A stretch of 64,000 bases of DNA from Labia minor (GCA_963082975.1 OY720350.1:8265488-8329487); one strand, 5' to 3'; positions 1 to 11,524 are shown, counted from the stretch's first letter. Numbers and translations are program-made. The notes: generated from the sequence alone by a model not told the origin.

Positions 1-409
1 TTAGCCAGAAGTCTTCATCATGGTTGCGGTAGTCTTCATCTGAATTGATATAAACAATATATAGAAAAAATTTTTATAAAAGTGTATAAACAACAACACA
101 AAATATAGATTTGAATGATTAATTTGCGATAAAGATTAATGATATGATACGATATTAGACCAAGATATAAAATATAATATTTAGTTAATAACCACAAAAA
201 TTTAGTCCACAAACTGAAAGATAACAAAGAGAATTAGTAATTAGTTTCACCAAAACAAAGAATAATTACATATGTTAATAAATACATTGTTAGACTTCAA
301 CAACTCAACAAGGGGGAAAAAATGCTGAAACGAATAATAATAAAATGAATCAGTGATAAGTTTTTTTTTTTTTTAAAGAATGATTGTTTCTAAAATATAA
401 AATTATAAT
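1..409. other. AT-rich non-coding stretch
   Basis: Simple AT-rich sequence with short homopolymers. I see no coding signal, repeat copy or RNA gene here. Confidence 0.6.
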
Positions 410-417
410 ATCGTAGG

Positions 418-572
418 CAGAGCCCGCTCCAGAGGGCGGCAAAACGGGCATTTGTCCGGGGCGGAAAATTTGAAGGGCGGCATTTTGTATATGAATGTAA
501 TATATTTTACGAATATAGGGGCGTCAATTTATTCATTTGCCTGGAGCGCCGTAAATGCTAGAGTGGACGCTG
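418..572. mobile_element. hAT-type MITE with perfect 8-bp TSD
   Basis: A 155-bp GC-rich insert is flanked by the same octamer ATCGTAGG at 410-417 and 573-580. Its ends begin CAGAGCCCGCTC and, on the other strand, CAGCGTCCACTC, agreeing at most positions. An 8-bp target duplication with CAG-type termini is the hallmark of hAT transposons. The interior (GGGCGGCAAAACGGGC and similar) has no transposase, so this is a non-autonomous copy. Confidence 0.75.
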
Positions 573-580
573 ATCGTAGG

Positions 581-1837
581 TGTCCCATAACATTAATTTG
601 TTTTTATAAACTAAAATTATTATTTATAAAAATTAAATTTTGCTAAAATCAAATTGTTAACTGAGAGGAGTAGAAAAATTTTAAATATAAATAGTTGAAC
701 AAAAATGATGAATGTGACAGAATGATGGATTAGTTCTAGAAATAAATTAGTAGGAAAAAATTCTTACTGAGTACAATACTCCTGTAAAAAAGAAAACAAA
801 AACATTAGAAGTTTAAGAAAATAAATATTAATATAAATCAAATAATTAAATTTCATAAAATGAATATATGTAAAATATTAATTGTAATTTTGTTCATTCT
901 TACTTATAAATTTCATTCATTGATGATGTAGCCGGATGCGAGAAAATATCGATCATAAAGGTAATGTCAATTAAATAATAATAATAAAAAAAACAGACAA
1001 AATCATATAAAATAATTAAGAAACAAATACATAATTGGGAATTCAACAAAAAAAATAAATAACAGAACTGAATAACATAACAAAATATTGTAATGCAAAA
1101 AAAAAAAAAAAAAAACAAATCTAAAACAAATTCATGCAGATGCACATCTTTAATTAAAGAATATCGAACTGATCCTTTTAATTTAATAATTTGAAATCAA
1201 TAAATATTTAATTAATACTCTTAATAAACCTATTTTATAATAATTTTAAATGAAATAAAAAAAAAATATTGATAAGAGTCCCAATTTAAATTTAATATTA
1301 AAAAAATTAATGTTAAATTTGAAATACCATAAGATAAGAGATGATTAGCATTCACTTAGAACAAATGCAATGCAAATTTTAAGTTATTTTTTATAAATAT
1401 AAATTTTTATATTTATAAAATTATCACCTATCGAACTATGAACCTCATCATACATATTATAAAATTTTAGAAAAATAATAATAAAAAAGTAATGTTATTT
1501 TTAATTAATGTTAATCTAATTAAAGTTAATATTAATTCAAAATTCAAATAATTTCCATTTCAAACAAATAATAATTATTTTAAAGAGAGATAATATATTA
1601 TATATATATATAAACCTTAATTATGAAATAACCCGATATTATGTTTGAAACTAATTTAAACTTTTCAAATGATGAATCATTAAAAAAATATTATTATTAT
1701 TATATTTAAATAGAAATTTTAATGAAATGTTATTTTAGTTAAAATGTGTGTGTATTGACACAAATTTTAATAAAATGTTTTAAATATACTTATATTTGAT
1801 TAGTATTTATCTCTTTTTATTATAATTCTTATTTCTA

Positions 1838-1875
<38 letters not shown>

Positions 1876-1959
1876 ATATTTGATAAAGAAATATTTTGTA
1901 ATTTATTTTATTGAATCAGTTCGAATATTCTAATTTAGGGGTGGTTTGGGGGTTGTTAC
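581..1959. other. AT-rich non-coding stretch with (AT)n
   Basis: Long AT-rich stretch with poly-A near 1,097-1,115 and an (AT)n microsatellite at about 1,841-1,869. No coding pattern or repeat family was recognised. Confidence 0.55.
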
Positions 1960-2031
1960 CTGTACCGAATTCGTTGGGATCCATGGGCTCGGGGCCGACA
2001 CAAGCGAACCAATGTAGAGTATCAACGCGGC
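1960..2031 (-). CDS. candidate 72-nt exon, product unknown
   Basis: A sharply GC-rich block in AT-rich surroundings. Read on the minus strand it is bounded by an acceptor-like TGCCCCCAG and a donor-like CAG followed by GTAACA. Two frames are open. The frame with two bases completing the first codon gives a peptide containing DTLHWFACVGPEPMDP; the phase-0 frame is also open. With that first frame the exon is symmetric, phase 1 to phase 1, matching the candidate exon at 7,932-8,009. I do not recognise the protein. The block also contains GAATTC, GGATCC and CCATGG close together, so a cloning or library artefact has to be excluded. Confidence 0.27.
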
Positions 2032-2870
2032 CTGGGGGCACCGCAATAATGCACATATAACATTTTTTTTCCCCTCTATAAATGGTCATTTGAATTATTA
2101 TTCAATATTCAAAAATATCTTCTTTCCTACTGAATCCATTAATCAGAGACTGCTTCGATCTTAATTAATATGAAACTATCATTAAAATAAAAAAAAATAT
2201 TTCTGGGTGCTCTTGTTGGGGTGGGGGTGTAAATATTGTTCCCTGCTTATTCAACCTATAATAAATAAACTATCAATTAGTCATGTGATCACTTCTCATT
2301 TATATACAAGATTATAAATATTAAAACAAAATTTATTTGTTTCTTAGGCTATAAACCTCTTGACTTTTGTAGATCCTACAAAAGGACAACAACCTCTATC
2401 AATTTGGTTGCCGTCTAAGCGAGTTACAAAAAAGATAATCAATCTATTAGTAGAACAGATTCTCTCAACTTTTATCTTGATTTTCTTCATCGGTGTTATT
2501 AGACTATATAACTATAACACAACTTTATTTCAAATTGTAAATGAGTTCTGATAGATGTAATTCTATGCAGAAGACTAATACAAATTTTTTGAATTTTATT
2601 TTGAAATATACTATATATATTTAGAATTTGAAAGTTGCTTCTGTGAAAAGAAGGTTTTTACCCAAATTTTACAAATTAATCAACATTTATCTGAAATATT
2701 CATGCCATTCACTGGTACATGAATCAAAACGAAATATTTTTTTTGCTGCTTTTAATTTTATATAGATTTATAAATAATTTTTTTAATTTTTTTTAATAAT
2801 GAATGAATGATCTTTCTTCTTAAAATTGAACAAGAAAAATTGTATATACAAAAAATTAATCTATCTAATC
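2032..2870. other. AT-rich non-coding stretch
   Basis: Nothing is supported apart from a short G-rich tract near 2,212-2,230. A short open frame near 2,360-2,551 has AT-driven composition and no splice or family signal. Confidence 0.5.
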
Positions 2871-3164
2871 CAGTGGTTCTCAACCTTTTTTTTTACCGCG
2901 GCACACTTAAAACGGTTTAAAAATTTGGCGGCACACAAAGAAAAAGATAAGTGTAAAAGTTAACCATATTGACAAAAAGTGGTTCCAAAAACGGTTTACT
3001 TTTTTTTTTAGAACTAAATTAAAAATATTTAGAAATAAAAGTCGGAAATGTTTAAGAGCCTAGTCCCAAAAACGTTTTACCTTTTTTTTATAACCAAATT
3101 GAAAAAATTTAGAAAAAAAAAGTTGGAAGTTATAATCTCGCGGCACACTGGTTGAGAATCAGTG
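2871..3164. mobile_element. hAT-A family MITE, perfect 8-bp TSD
   Basis: Starts CAGTGGTTCTCAACC and ends GGTTGAGAATCAGTG, an imperfect inverted pair. The identical octamer ATCTAATC flanks it at 2,863-2,870 and 3,165-3,172. The interior has the family blocks ACCGCGGCACAC and GGCGGCACACAAAG and no transposase. The same family recurs at 5,461, 23,690, 32,082 and 35,983. Confidence 0.85.
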
Positions 3165-4248
3165 ATCTAATCTATTTAGGTATTTTGGCCATCTTTTTTA
3201 AATAAACAATATGGCTGTGCTTAGTGACTACTTTTCTTAAATCAATGTATTTAGAATTTAACTAGAAAATGGATAGAATAATTTTCCTTTTAATCTGTCC
3301 CAGATACTAATTGAAACAAAGTCAATATTGAATTCTATCTTGAAAGAATGGATTTAATGGAATTAATATTGTGAGTTCAAATCACGGCTCTACATATATA
3401 AGTAGTTGGATATTAAGTTAGAAAATGTTTAATGTTCACTAGTTTAGGAATGACTAGTCCAATCATTGTCTAGAGGTTTAGACAAAAAAAAAAATTCTTA
3501 AGTTTCGTCAATATTTGATTCAATTTCCTAATCCATTATATCGTATTATACTAAATAAGTAAAGAGGAAAGTTTCTAAGTTACTCAAATTACATTTTAAA
3601 ATTAAACTTAATATATTTTTCATTAAAAAACAAAATAAATATTAAATATTAAATATGTAATATTAAGTTTAATTAATTTTAATTTTAAGTTTATTTCTTT
3701 ATTTTCTTCATCTCTTTTCTTTTAAAATTTAAATTTAAAAATTTTTTATTTAAAACAATTCCATTTAATGAAGGAAGAATAGATATTTATTTATTTCAAG
3801 AAATAATAATAACAGAAATCGAGTTTGAAGACAGTTGTTAGAAACTCTCTCAATGACCTTTAATATCCCTTCAACATTCATATATTCATATTTCTAGGGT
3901 TTCCATTCAACTGTTGATTAGTCAATCCTCTCAATTTTCTATTTTGCATTCGTTGCATTTATTACACATTCAGAGAAATGTTTTTTTTTGTCATTAGGTA
4001 TACATTATTATTCCATAGAGTAAATGAAATATGATATTTTTCAAGAAAAAAAGAAAAGAATTAGTTTAAATTTTCATAAATTTTCAGATGTGTAAATATA
4101 TATATACTCTGAAAATGATCAAATTTCATAACGCGTTTGATTATACTTTTATTCAAATAATACGAGAGGGAATCAAATAGTAATTTTAAAAGAGTTTTGC
4201 ACATTAACTTTCTCCAATAATGCTGTACAATTAATGAATGCTGTATAC
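3165..4248. other. AT-rich non-coding stretch
   Basis: No coding signal or recognised repeat beyond short direct AT motifs. Confidence 0.5.
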
Positions 4249-4420
4249 CAGTGATTTTCTAATACTTGAAATTTTTGGTTTTAAAAAAAAGGTAAGGTGA
4301 TTTTGTGGGCAAACTTTTGAATTGAACATAATATTTTCGATTATTTTTAAATTTTTTTCAATATGGTTCTAAAAAGAAGTCAGATGATTTTGCGATGCTC
4401 TGAAACATTTCCGATGGAGG
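4249..4420 (+). mobile_element. decayed hAT end fragment
   Basis: Begins CAGTGATTTTCTAATACTTG and continues into AGGTAAGGTGATTTTGTGG. The same blocks occur inverted at 7,090-7,342 and in part at 35,249-35,300. The 3' end is not clear, so it is called as a 5' fragment of a hAT-like MITE. Confidence 0.45.
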
Positions 4421-4445
4421 GAAGAAAAGTTTTCCAATTTTTATT

Positions 4446-4745
4446 GGTATTAATATTACCAGCCAAACCCGATAATAAAGAATCATTTTTTTTATTGACC
4501 GAGTGGTGGCTTAGTGAACCAGGTATTATTAATGATGACCCCAGTTCCATTCATTTTAATCAGATTGATGCAATGATGCAACATTTAATAATTGTAATAA
4601 ATAATTAAAGAATTGTATATCAATATTTTTTAAAGGGTCGAGCGAGAGCTCGGTGTCTCAGGTATTAATATTACCAGCCAAACCCAATAATAATGAATCA
4701 TTTTTTTTAACTTAATTACCGAGCCGAGGCTCGCGGTCCCGGTAC
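4446..4745. repeat. interspersed direct repeats with GC palindromic motif
   Basis: A block starting GGTATTAATATTACCAGCC occurs at 4,446-4,494 and again at 4,661-4,709, almost identical. Each lies near a short GC-rich dyad: CCGAGTGGTGGCTTAG near 4,499, CGAGCGAGAGCTCGG near 4,639 and CCGAGCCGAGGCTCG near 4,719. A related inverted motif, CCGAGCTGCTGCTCGG, is at about 17,079. This looks like a degenerate tandem or mobile repeat. Its class is unknown. Confidence 0.45.
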
Positions 4746-5460
4746 TTATTATAACTAAATATATAGCTATATAATATATTTAAATTGAATTCACAAACGC
4801 AAATTAATTTAATTAAATTCTATAAATAAAGTATTTATATTTCATAGGAAAAAAATTAAATTATTAATAATAAAAATAATTTAATTTTATAATATTATTT
4901 ACCCTTTAACAAGAGAGATTTAATATTAAAGTTGATATTCTTTAAAAGAGAAGAACATATATATAACAGATGTTTAATTCAGAAATTTTCAATTTATTTA
5001 TGGGCAGATGCTGATGCTCCTTTTATGGTAATCGAATAGAGTTTCGTTCTCAATATCTCTTTATTCAAACGAGTTTCGTTTAATAATAGCTTCAATCTAC
5101 AATCCCAAATACACTATTAGATTAAATAATTTGATTAATTTTATTTTATTTATTCTCTAATAAAATGAATGTATCAAATTAAAAATAGGAGAGAAACTTA
5201 TATTCTCATATAAATTTTCAAAGGAAAATTAATAATAATATTCTTCAATATTATTTATAAATTGCCAAAAAAGAGGAATTTTAAATAAATACAAACTTCG
5301 TTATGGAAAATAAATCAATCAATTATAGTATTATTATAAAAGGGGAGAAAATAACAATTGTTTTCAATATAATAAAAATTGAAACTGAAAAATAATATTT
5401 TTACAAAGATTTCAATTTCTAGGGAGGCGTAAGATGAAAGGTAGAGATTATACTTTATTC
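4746..5460. other. AT-rich non-coding stretch
   Basis: No coding signal or recognised repeat. Confidence 0.5.
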
Positions 5461-5685
5461 CAGTGATTCTCAACCACTGTGCCGCGAGATTATGAGGCTC
5501 TTAAACATTTTCGATTTTTTTTCTAAATTTTTTCAATTTGGTTCTAAAAAAAAAGTAAAACGTTTTTGGGACTAGGCTCTTAAACATTTCCGACTTACTT
5601 TTAAACTTATCTTTTTCTTTGTGTGCCGCCAAATTTTTAAACCGTTAAAAGTGTGCCGCGGTAAAAAAAAAGGTTGAGAATCATT
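5461..5685. mobile_element. hAT-A family MITE
   Basis: Starts CAGTGATTCTCAACC and ends GGTTGAGAATCATTG. The flanking octamers CTTTATTC (5,453-5,460) and CTTTAATC (5,686-5,693) differ at one base, as expected of an aged 8-bp target duplication. The interior is the family sequence in the opposite orientation to the copy at 2,871. Confidence 0.8.
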
Positions 5686-5970
5686 GCTTTAATCCAACCG
5701 ACAACCCACCCAGTATGTCGTTTCTCAAGTAGTTATGTTGAAGTCTTTTTATTGTTTTGGTAAATCCTTGCGTGTTAATAAGTTGTCTCACATTGTCATT
5801 AGCGTGATTTTGTAGTCTGCTGACGCAACATAACATATTATTTATCTGTACTTCCTCTACAACAGTTTTGACATTCCGATCTCCATAGATTACCTTATTA
5901 CCCATGTACACGTATCATGGAGCATTAACCATTGCTCTGAGTGGCTTCTAATCTAATTTGATATGCATTT
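5686..5970 (-). pseudogene. non-LTR retrotransposon reverse transcriptase, C-terminal fragment
   Basis: Read leftwards from about 5,955 the frame gives PLRAMVNAP, a TGA stop where the family has Trp, then YVYMGNKVIYGD. It continues through TVVEEVQINNML and RLQNHANDNV to KTIKRLQ and RNDILG. This order matches the conserved C-terminus of jockey-type LINE ORF2 proteins (NAPWYV, then an IH-DL-like block, then TV-EEI, RL--HPN, RRL). That ORF2 supplies endonuclease and reverse transcriptase for target-primed retrotransposition. Only the last 80 or so codons remain and an in-frame stop shows it is dead. The hAT MITE at 5,461-5,685 abuts its 3' side and supplies the last codons of the open frame, so the LINE was probably there first. 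Confidence 0.6.
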
Positions 5971-6487
5971 TTCTATTTTAGTGTCTATCAAAATTGTTTA
6001 CAAGAATAACAAATAAAAGTTATATGAAAATTTCAAATTTAAATAAAATTAAAAAAAAAAGAATTCATTTATATATAATTTATTAATTTATATGAAGATG
6101 GTTTGCCAAAAACCAATCATTATCAATTATTATTTATAAAGATAAGATTCAGATGTCCAACTTTAAAGTTTTCATTTTTTTTAATCAATGAATTCCTTCC
6201 TATACACTAAAATATTTAAATAAAAAAATAATAAAAATTTGTAGAATATTGTTTCATATTTTACAAAAAAAAAAAAAAAATTACTTTAAAGTACTATACG
6301 ATACATAAATAACTATTATATGCAGATAAACAACAACAATTTATAAATTCTTTTCCTATGCATCGATTAATTTGAGTTCACTCGATTTAACAATATATAC
6401 TTTGTGAAAAAAAAAATAAAATAAAAATAAAATAAGAGAGGAATGTTCGTGGGTTGGTAAGATGCCATCAGCTTTCTACTTGGTTTG
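5971..6487. other. AT-rich non-coding stretch
   Basis: Nothing supported. Poly-A near 6,265-6,280. Confidence 0.5.
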
Positions 6488-6563
6488 ATGCGATACGAGG
6501 CTGACAGGAAGCCAAATGAGCTAGCTATGTTACTGCTGCTGCTGCTGCTGATGCCTTGTGAAG
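6488..6563 (+). CDS. weak candidate first exon with Leu-rich N-terminus
   Basis: A more GC-rich patch reads from an ATG as MRYEADRKPNELAM, then a run of seven leucines encoded by TTA and CTG repeats, then MPCEG, ending at a donor-like GAAG followed by GTGAAA. The hydrophobic core resembles a signal peptide. However, (CTG)n is also a microsatellite, and the minus strand reads as a CAG run. The function is unknown and the call is weak. Confidence 0.13.
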
Positions 6564-6860
6564 GTGAAATATGAAATGATTTTTTTTTTATTTTTATTTT
6601 TATTTTTAGAAAAAAGTTTATTATTTTTGTTTATTAGGCAGTGAATTAAAAAAAAAGCAAAAGGCTTAATTGTTAATCAATATATTTGATAACAGGAGAA
6701 GAGTAATGAATAATGATATTCAGTATAACAAATTATTATTATTATTATTATTATTATCATGAAAGATATAATTTTTATTTTATAGTTAAATTTAGAGTTG
6801 AAAAATAAAATTTTAAGTTATAAATATTGATATAATAATAAGGAAGGTATAATATAAACC

Positions 6861-7031
6861 AGGGGTTCTAAACTATGACCATTCGAGGGCGACATTGCTA
6901 AAAAAAAAAATGCTGGGCCGCTCATTAATATCATTTTACCATTTTTTTTTTTTTTTTTAAACCATATTGAAAAATAATTTGCGTTTGGACCGTATCACAA
7001 AGGGTTTTGAGCCGCAGTTTAGACACCCCTG
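6861..7031. mobile_element. hAT-B MITE
   Basis: The ends CAGGGGTTCTAAACT and (inverted) CAGGGGTGTCTAAACTG pair well. The flanking octamers ATATAAAC (6,853-6,860) and ATGTAGAC (7,032-7,039) agree at six of eight positions. The interior carries a long poly-T and no coding sequence. Confidence 0.7.
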
Positions 7032-7089
7032 ATGTAGACTATGTTTGTATTGTATGTATTTTCTAGATTTATAAAATCAATGTTAATAT

Positions 7090-7342
7090 AGAAATTTATT
7101 CGAGATATCGAATTGAAATAAAATTTGACAAAGTTATATAAAGATTTGTGTTTCCCAAGTTGGGAAATAGATCCGAGGTTCCCATAATACATCGGATTTT
7201 TTCAAAATGTTCAAAAGCTTGGTCCAAATATCGGTTGAGCTTTTTTTTGAGACAAATTGAAAAATTTCTCCACAAAATCACCTTACCAAAAAATTTCAAG
7301 TATTAGTAAACTTTTTCGCAGCTCACAGTTTGGGAATCAGTG
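7090..7342 (-). mobile_element. hAT-like MITE fragment
   Basis: On the minus strand it begins CACTGATTCCCAAACTGTG at 7,342 and contains the ACTAATACTTGAAATTTT and AGGTAAGGTGATTTTGTGG-like blocks shared with 4,249-4,420. No clear second end or target duplication was found. Confidence 0.5.
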
Positions 7343-7931
7343 GAAAAAATTATTATTAAAATGTCACAAATAGTATAACTTTATTTAAAAAAAAAATATC
7401 CATTTAACAATATTTCAATAAGAAATTATAAAATACGAATGTTGGCGAAAGAGATATAAAAACATCTTGTAATTATTTAATGAGCGAGTAATTAAAGACA
7501 ACCTCTTAATTATATACTTTGAAAATATGAAATGAAATTTTTTATTGTTTTCCTATTCGAATAATTAAAAGAAATTACATATTATACAAGTGAATATGTA
7601 TTATTATTATGTAAAAAAAAAGAGGAGAAAGAAATGTTAACCAAAACCTGGAAATCATTTAAATGAGAAGTGTTCACATCACAAGTGATAAAGAATTTAT
7701 TATTAATTCCATCTAAATAGAAAAATAGGTATACTATCTATATATACATAACCATAACCATAGAGAGTTTAATTAAAAGTAAAATAATATTAAATTGAAA
7801 AAATGAAATAAAAAAAAAAACACCAAAGAGAAAAATATATCTACTAAGTGGGAAAGAAATACTACAGATGTATATAATTCAATTAAAATAAAAAATAAAA
7901 AAAAAATGGGTGGTGGAATTGTTTATCTGAC

Positions 7932-8009
7932 CTTTGGGTGTTGAGGTTCGCGAGTGGAGTACAGATGACGAATTTTGCTTGGAAGTGCCGTCGGCTGGAG
8001 CGGCCCCGG
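7932..8009 (-). CDS. candidate 78-nt exon, product unknown
   Basis: GC-rich block with strong splice-like boundaries on the minus strand. The acceptor tract GTTCGTTTTTTGTTACAG precedes 8,009 and the donor AAAG followed by GTCAGAT ends at 7,932. The length is a multiple of three and all three frames are open. The frame with two bases completing the first codon gives GAAPADGTSKQNSSSVLHSR, a polar, Ser-rich, probably disordered linker. It would be phase 1 to phase 1, compatible with 13,297-13,357 upstream and 1,960-2,031 downstream. No domain is recognisable. The confidence rests on composition and splice sites only. Confidence 0.35.
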
Positions 8010-9960
8010 CTGTAACAAAAAACGAACAGCCCCTTGATAAGTATTGGAAAAGAATTTAACGATAACAATCATCACCGGTTTAATTAATTTAATTCTTCAA
8101 ATATATACACAAAATTCCTGAAAAATAAATACAAGTACTTTATCATATCAAATATTACTTGAATGAATTTGAATTGAATTTCTCCTTTTTTTATATGTTT
8201 ACTTATTTTAAAAATTAAATTACAGGTACAGGACCTACAACCTATAACAATTAGAATAATTAATTATATAAATATATATTACTAATACTTATAAAAAACA
8301 TTTTTTTTATGAAAATAAATATTTTTATATTTTAGAAAAATAAATATAAAATAAATTGATGATGATAATTTTTTTAAATCATAATTTATTTATATTTTAA
8401 TTTAATTTAAAGATGTAACTAACAAATAAAATAGGTAAAAAAAAATGAATTAAATATAAATAAATTTAATAATTACTTAAAAATTGATATTAAAAGGAAA
8501 TAAAAGCAAGGCTCCATTGATATTTGTTATGAAAACGTCAATTTTTTTTTTTTTGGTAAAAGCGAACGAAGAAAAACAACTCAACCATCATCATCTTTAT
8601 AACAAAACAAACAAAATTTTTGATAAATGAATATAACAAAAAAAAAATGCATAAATTGTTTTTGGCAAATTGTTATTTTATATATAGTTGAGTTTCGTTG
8701 GATCTAATAGCAGAATATTATAAAATTTATAAAAAGCCCCAAATATTGAAATTAAATAAAAAATATTTGATCAAATAAAATTTTAGCCCAAAGGTAGAGA
8801 ATTATTTTCTAACGACAAATTATTATAATACATTCCTACTAAAAATTATGTTATATAATAGAAAAAAAAATCGTTATAAAGAAATTTGAATCAATAATAT
8901 TAGAGAAATTTAATATTAAATTAAAATATATATATTAAATTCAATATAATAAAATATTAATTTTTTTTAAAAAATAAAAATTCCAATCAAGACTATAATG
9001 CAATAGAAAGTATTTAGTCTTAAATTTTTATTTCTTGGTCTATTTATTTAATGCTGCCATTTCTAGTTATATTTAATGAATGTCAACGATGTTTTTAAGA
9101 GATAATTTATAGTAAGACGAAATAAAATATTAATTAAAAGAAAAATTGTCTTCTTTTGATTGTTTTATCAATATGAATTTACAAATACAATCTCATTTGC
9201 ATCTTCACTTTCCAGTTTAAATTCAAAAATACCTCTTGCAATTGAATCAATTAATAGTTTTATTATGTTTAATATATCATTTAAGTTGGTATTAATATTC
9301 GTTTTATAATTTTTAAATTCATTGATAGTATATAATTACGAGCAAAGAAACTAATATATTAATTAAATAAATGAATAATTATATGATTATAAAAAGGGGA
9401 GAGAAAAATGATAATATAAAGAATTTGAGAGTTTATTAGTGAGGTGGATAGGAGATTGTCAATTCAATCATTGATTTTTCTGATTTAATAATGAATGATA
9501 AGAAATTACAACCTGTGACTTTTCTATTGATCCTAAATTGGATTTAATATTATAAAAAAAAAAATCGATTTTTTAACAAAAAAATTGAGGATATAATTTT
9601 CTTTCTAGTTAAACAAAAATAATTTAAATATTTAAATATATAAAAAATTATGTCATGAATCAATATTTCAATTCATACGGTTAGAAAATATTTTTTAAAC
9701 GACTAAATCGATACTTGTTTTTTTTTGAAATTCAATCAATAAATAATAATTTTCGTTATTATGAAAAATTTTCTAAAAAATCTCTTATTTAGCTTAATTA
9801 ATATTTATAATCGTATAATATTTGAGATCGAATTTAAATATTAAATAAAATTCATTTGAATATTCAAAACTGACATTTTTAAACATTATGATGAATCTGT
9901 GTATTCTCTCTTTTTACGAATGTTTATTTCTCCATTTGAGAACACCTTTCCAAATTTTTT
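8010..9960. other. AT-rich non-coding stretch
   Basis: About 2 kb of AT-rich sequence, presumably intronic or intergenic. No repeat family or coding pattern was recognised. Confidence 0.5.
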
Positions 9961-9965
9961 TTTTC

Positions 9966-10150
9966 AGTGATAACAGTAGAGGGAGAGAGAGAGGAGGTGG
10001 TGGTGGTGTTAATCTAGCCTTTCCGGGCTGCCGCACATAAAAACCCCCAGACAAGAAGCCACGATTGCTCTCCCTGGTTGGCAAGAGAAAAGTTGTCCAT
10101 GCGTGTTATTTGGTTGCCACCCCCAAAGCAGCATTGATTTATGCAGTTAA
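9966..10150. other. GC-richer block with pyrimidine/purine tract
   Basis: An island of balanced composition following a T-tract and a (GA)n/(GGT)n run. On the minus strand 10,134-10,009 holds a 41-codon ATG frame starting MLLWGWQPNNTHGQ and ending at TAA. It has no clear splice sites, so it could equally be a conserved regulatory element. The promoter-like TTTATG and TTAATT motifs are too common here to interpret. Confidence 0.3.
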
Positions 10151-10469
10151 TTCTATAATTATTATCACAATGCGGCTAATACTCCAACAGGAACATAAAA
10201 TATCCGTATAATCTCTATCATTTTATTTACAACCGAATCACTTTATTGGAAATGGCTAATTCAAAGGAAATACGATTTATTCAATGTTCAATGCATTAAA
10301 AGAGATTTAAAAGTATATCTGCTTATTTCATTGGAATATTCTATCAAATAAAATATTCATTGGCCATTTACATTAATTTAATACTAATTTTTATTTAATT
10401 TTTTCCATATCCTAAAAATTATAATAAATTAAAAAAAAATAGTAATTTGTATAATAAATAAATTATCTA

Positions 10470-10730
10470 TAAGGGAATATTGTAAATAAAATCACATATT
10501 GATATTTTTTATTGTAAATTTATTTGCTACTTCTGGAATCGAAAAGCTGTGTATGTTTTTTGAATAAATTTACAATAAAAAATATCAATATGTGGTTTTA
10601 TTTACAAAATTCCGTTCCAAACAACGTTTCGATTGCAGAAGTAGCAATCGAAAGGTTGTGTATTTTTTTGAATAAATTTACAATAAAAAAAAATCAATAT
10701 GTGGTTTTATTTATAAAATTTCCTTATAAA
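10470..10730. repeat. fold-back plus tandem repeat
   Basis: The block TTTACAATAAAAAATATCAA with the following ATGTGGTTTTATTTA occurs directly at about 10,567-10,610 and 10,677-10,712, and inverted at about 10,476-10,520. The inverted pair can form a stem of some 50 bp with a loop of about 40 bases. The tandem unit also repeats GCAATCGAAAGGTTGTGTAT-like sequence. It has MITE-like architecture of unknown class. Confidence 0.6.
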
Positions 10731-10734
10731 TAAA

Positions 10735-10911
10735 AACAGTCACCAAAGCTTTAATAATTTAATATCTACAAATAATTTATCTTTTTTAGATCAACATCAT
10801 CAACAAGAAGATAATAAAAGTTTCATAAAAATATAAATTTACTACAAATCACTTGATTATTAAGTATTTAAATATTGTAGAAAACAAAATTAATTTGAAT
10901 GATAAAAATAT

Positions 10912-10952
<41 letters not shown>

Positions 10953-11053
10953 GTGAATTCATATTAGAATATTTTCATTTTTATGAACAAAAATTAATAT
11001 ATTATAAAATCAAATGGGAGTAAGAAGATAAAAGTTTATTTTTTTAAAAGAAA
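10735..11053. other. AT-rich stretch with (AAT)n
   Basis: Contains an (AAT)n microsatellite at about 10,917-10,948. Nothing else is supported. Confidence 0.5.
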
Positions 11054-11407
11054 TTATTGATAAATGAAAATTGTTTGAACGCTTGTAAGGAATTTCATTA
11101 CGAACTCTGTATTTGATTTGGACGCAATATCGTGAAGGGGGGGAGGCGAAAAAGAAGGGGGGAGGGGCTTTCCCAAGATGTTACCCTCTGGGAATGAATA
11201 CGGAATGTTCGATGTTAGTAGGGCCCCAGAGTGTAATCCATGAATAAATTTCGCTAAACAATTATCTATGAATATAAAAGATAAGCGCTTAGTAAAGGTG
11301 AACTTTGTTTTCGAAGGACTTAATTGTACTTTAACAAGATTTAATAGCTTCACTTGGTAAAATAAACTGAAATTTTCACAGCAAAAGTTAACAAATGAGA
11401 GATTCAA
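11054..11407 (-). other. long open frame without recognised family
   Basis: Open for 117 codons on the minus strand, but with no upstream ATG (the frame opens at a TTG). The segment with HGLHSGALLTSNIPYSFPEG and KPLPPSFSPPP lies over a G-rich block (plus strand 11,133-11,170) and is less AT-rich than its surroundings. The first half is AT-driven. It may be a decayed transposon protein or an exon with intronic flank. No motif or splice sites decide this. Confidence 0.17.
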
Positions 11408-11524
11408 GTTAATTGATAAAAAAAATCAATCAATTATTAAACTTTTACTGCAATTTTAATCTACTCTATAATGTTGTATGTTTTTTTTTTTGTTTTAAAA
11501 AATGTTTGTTTTTACTATCTAGCC

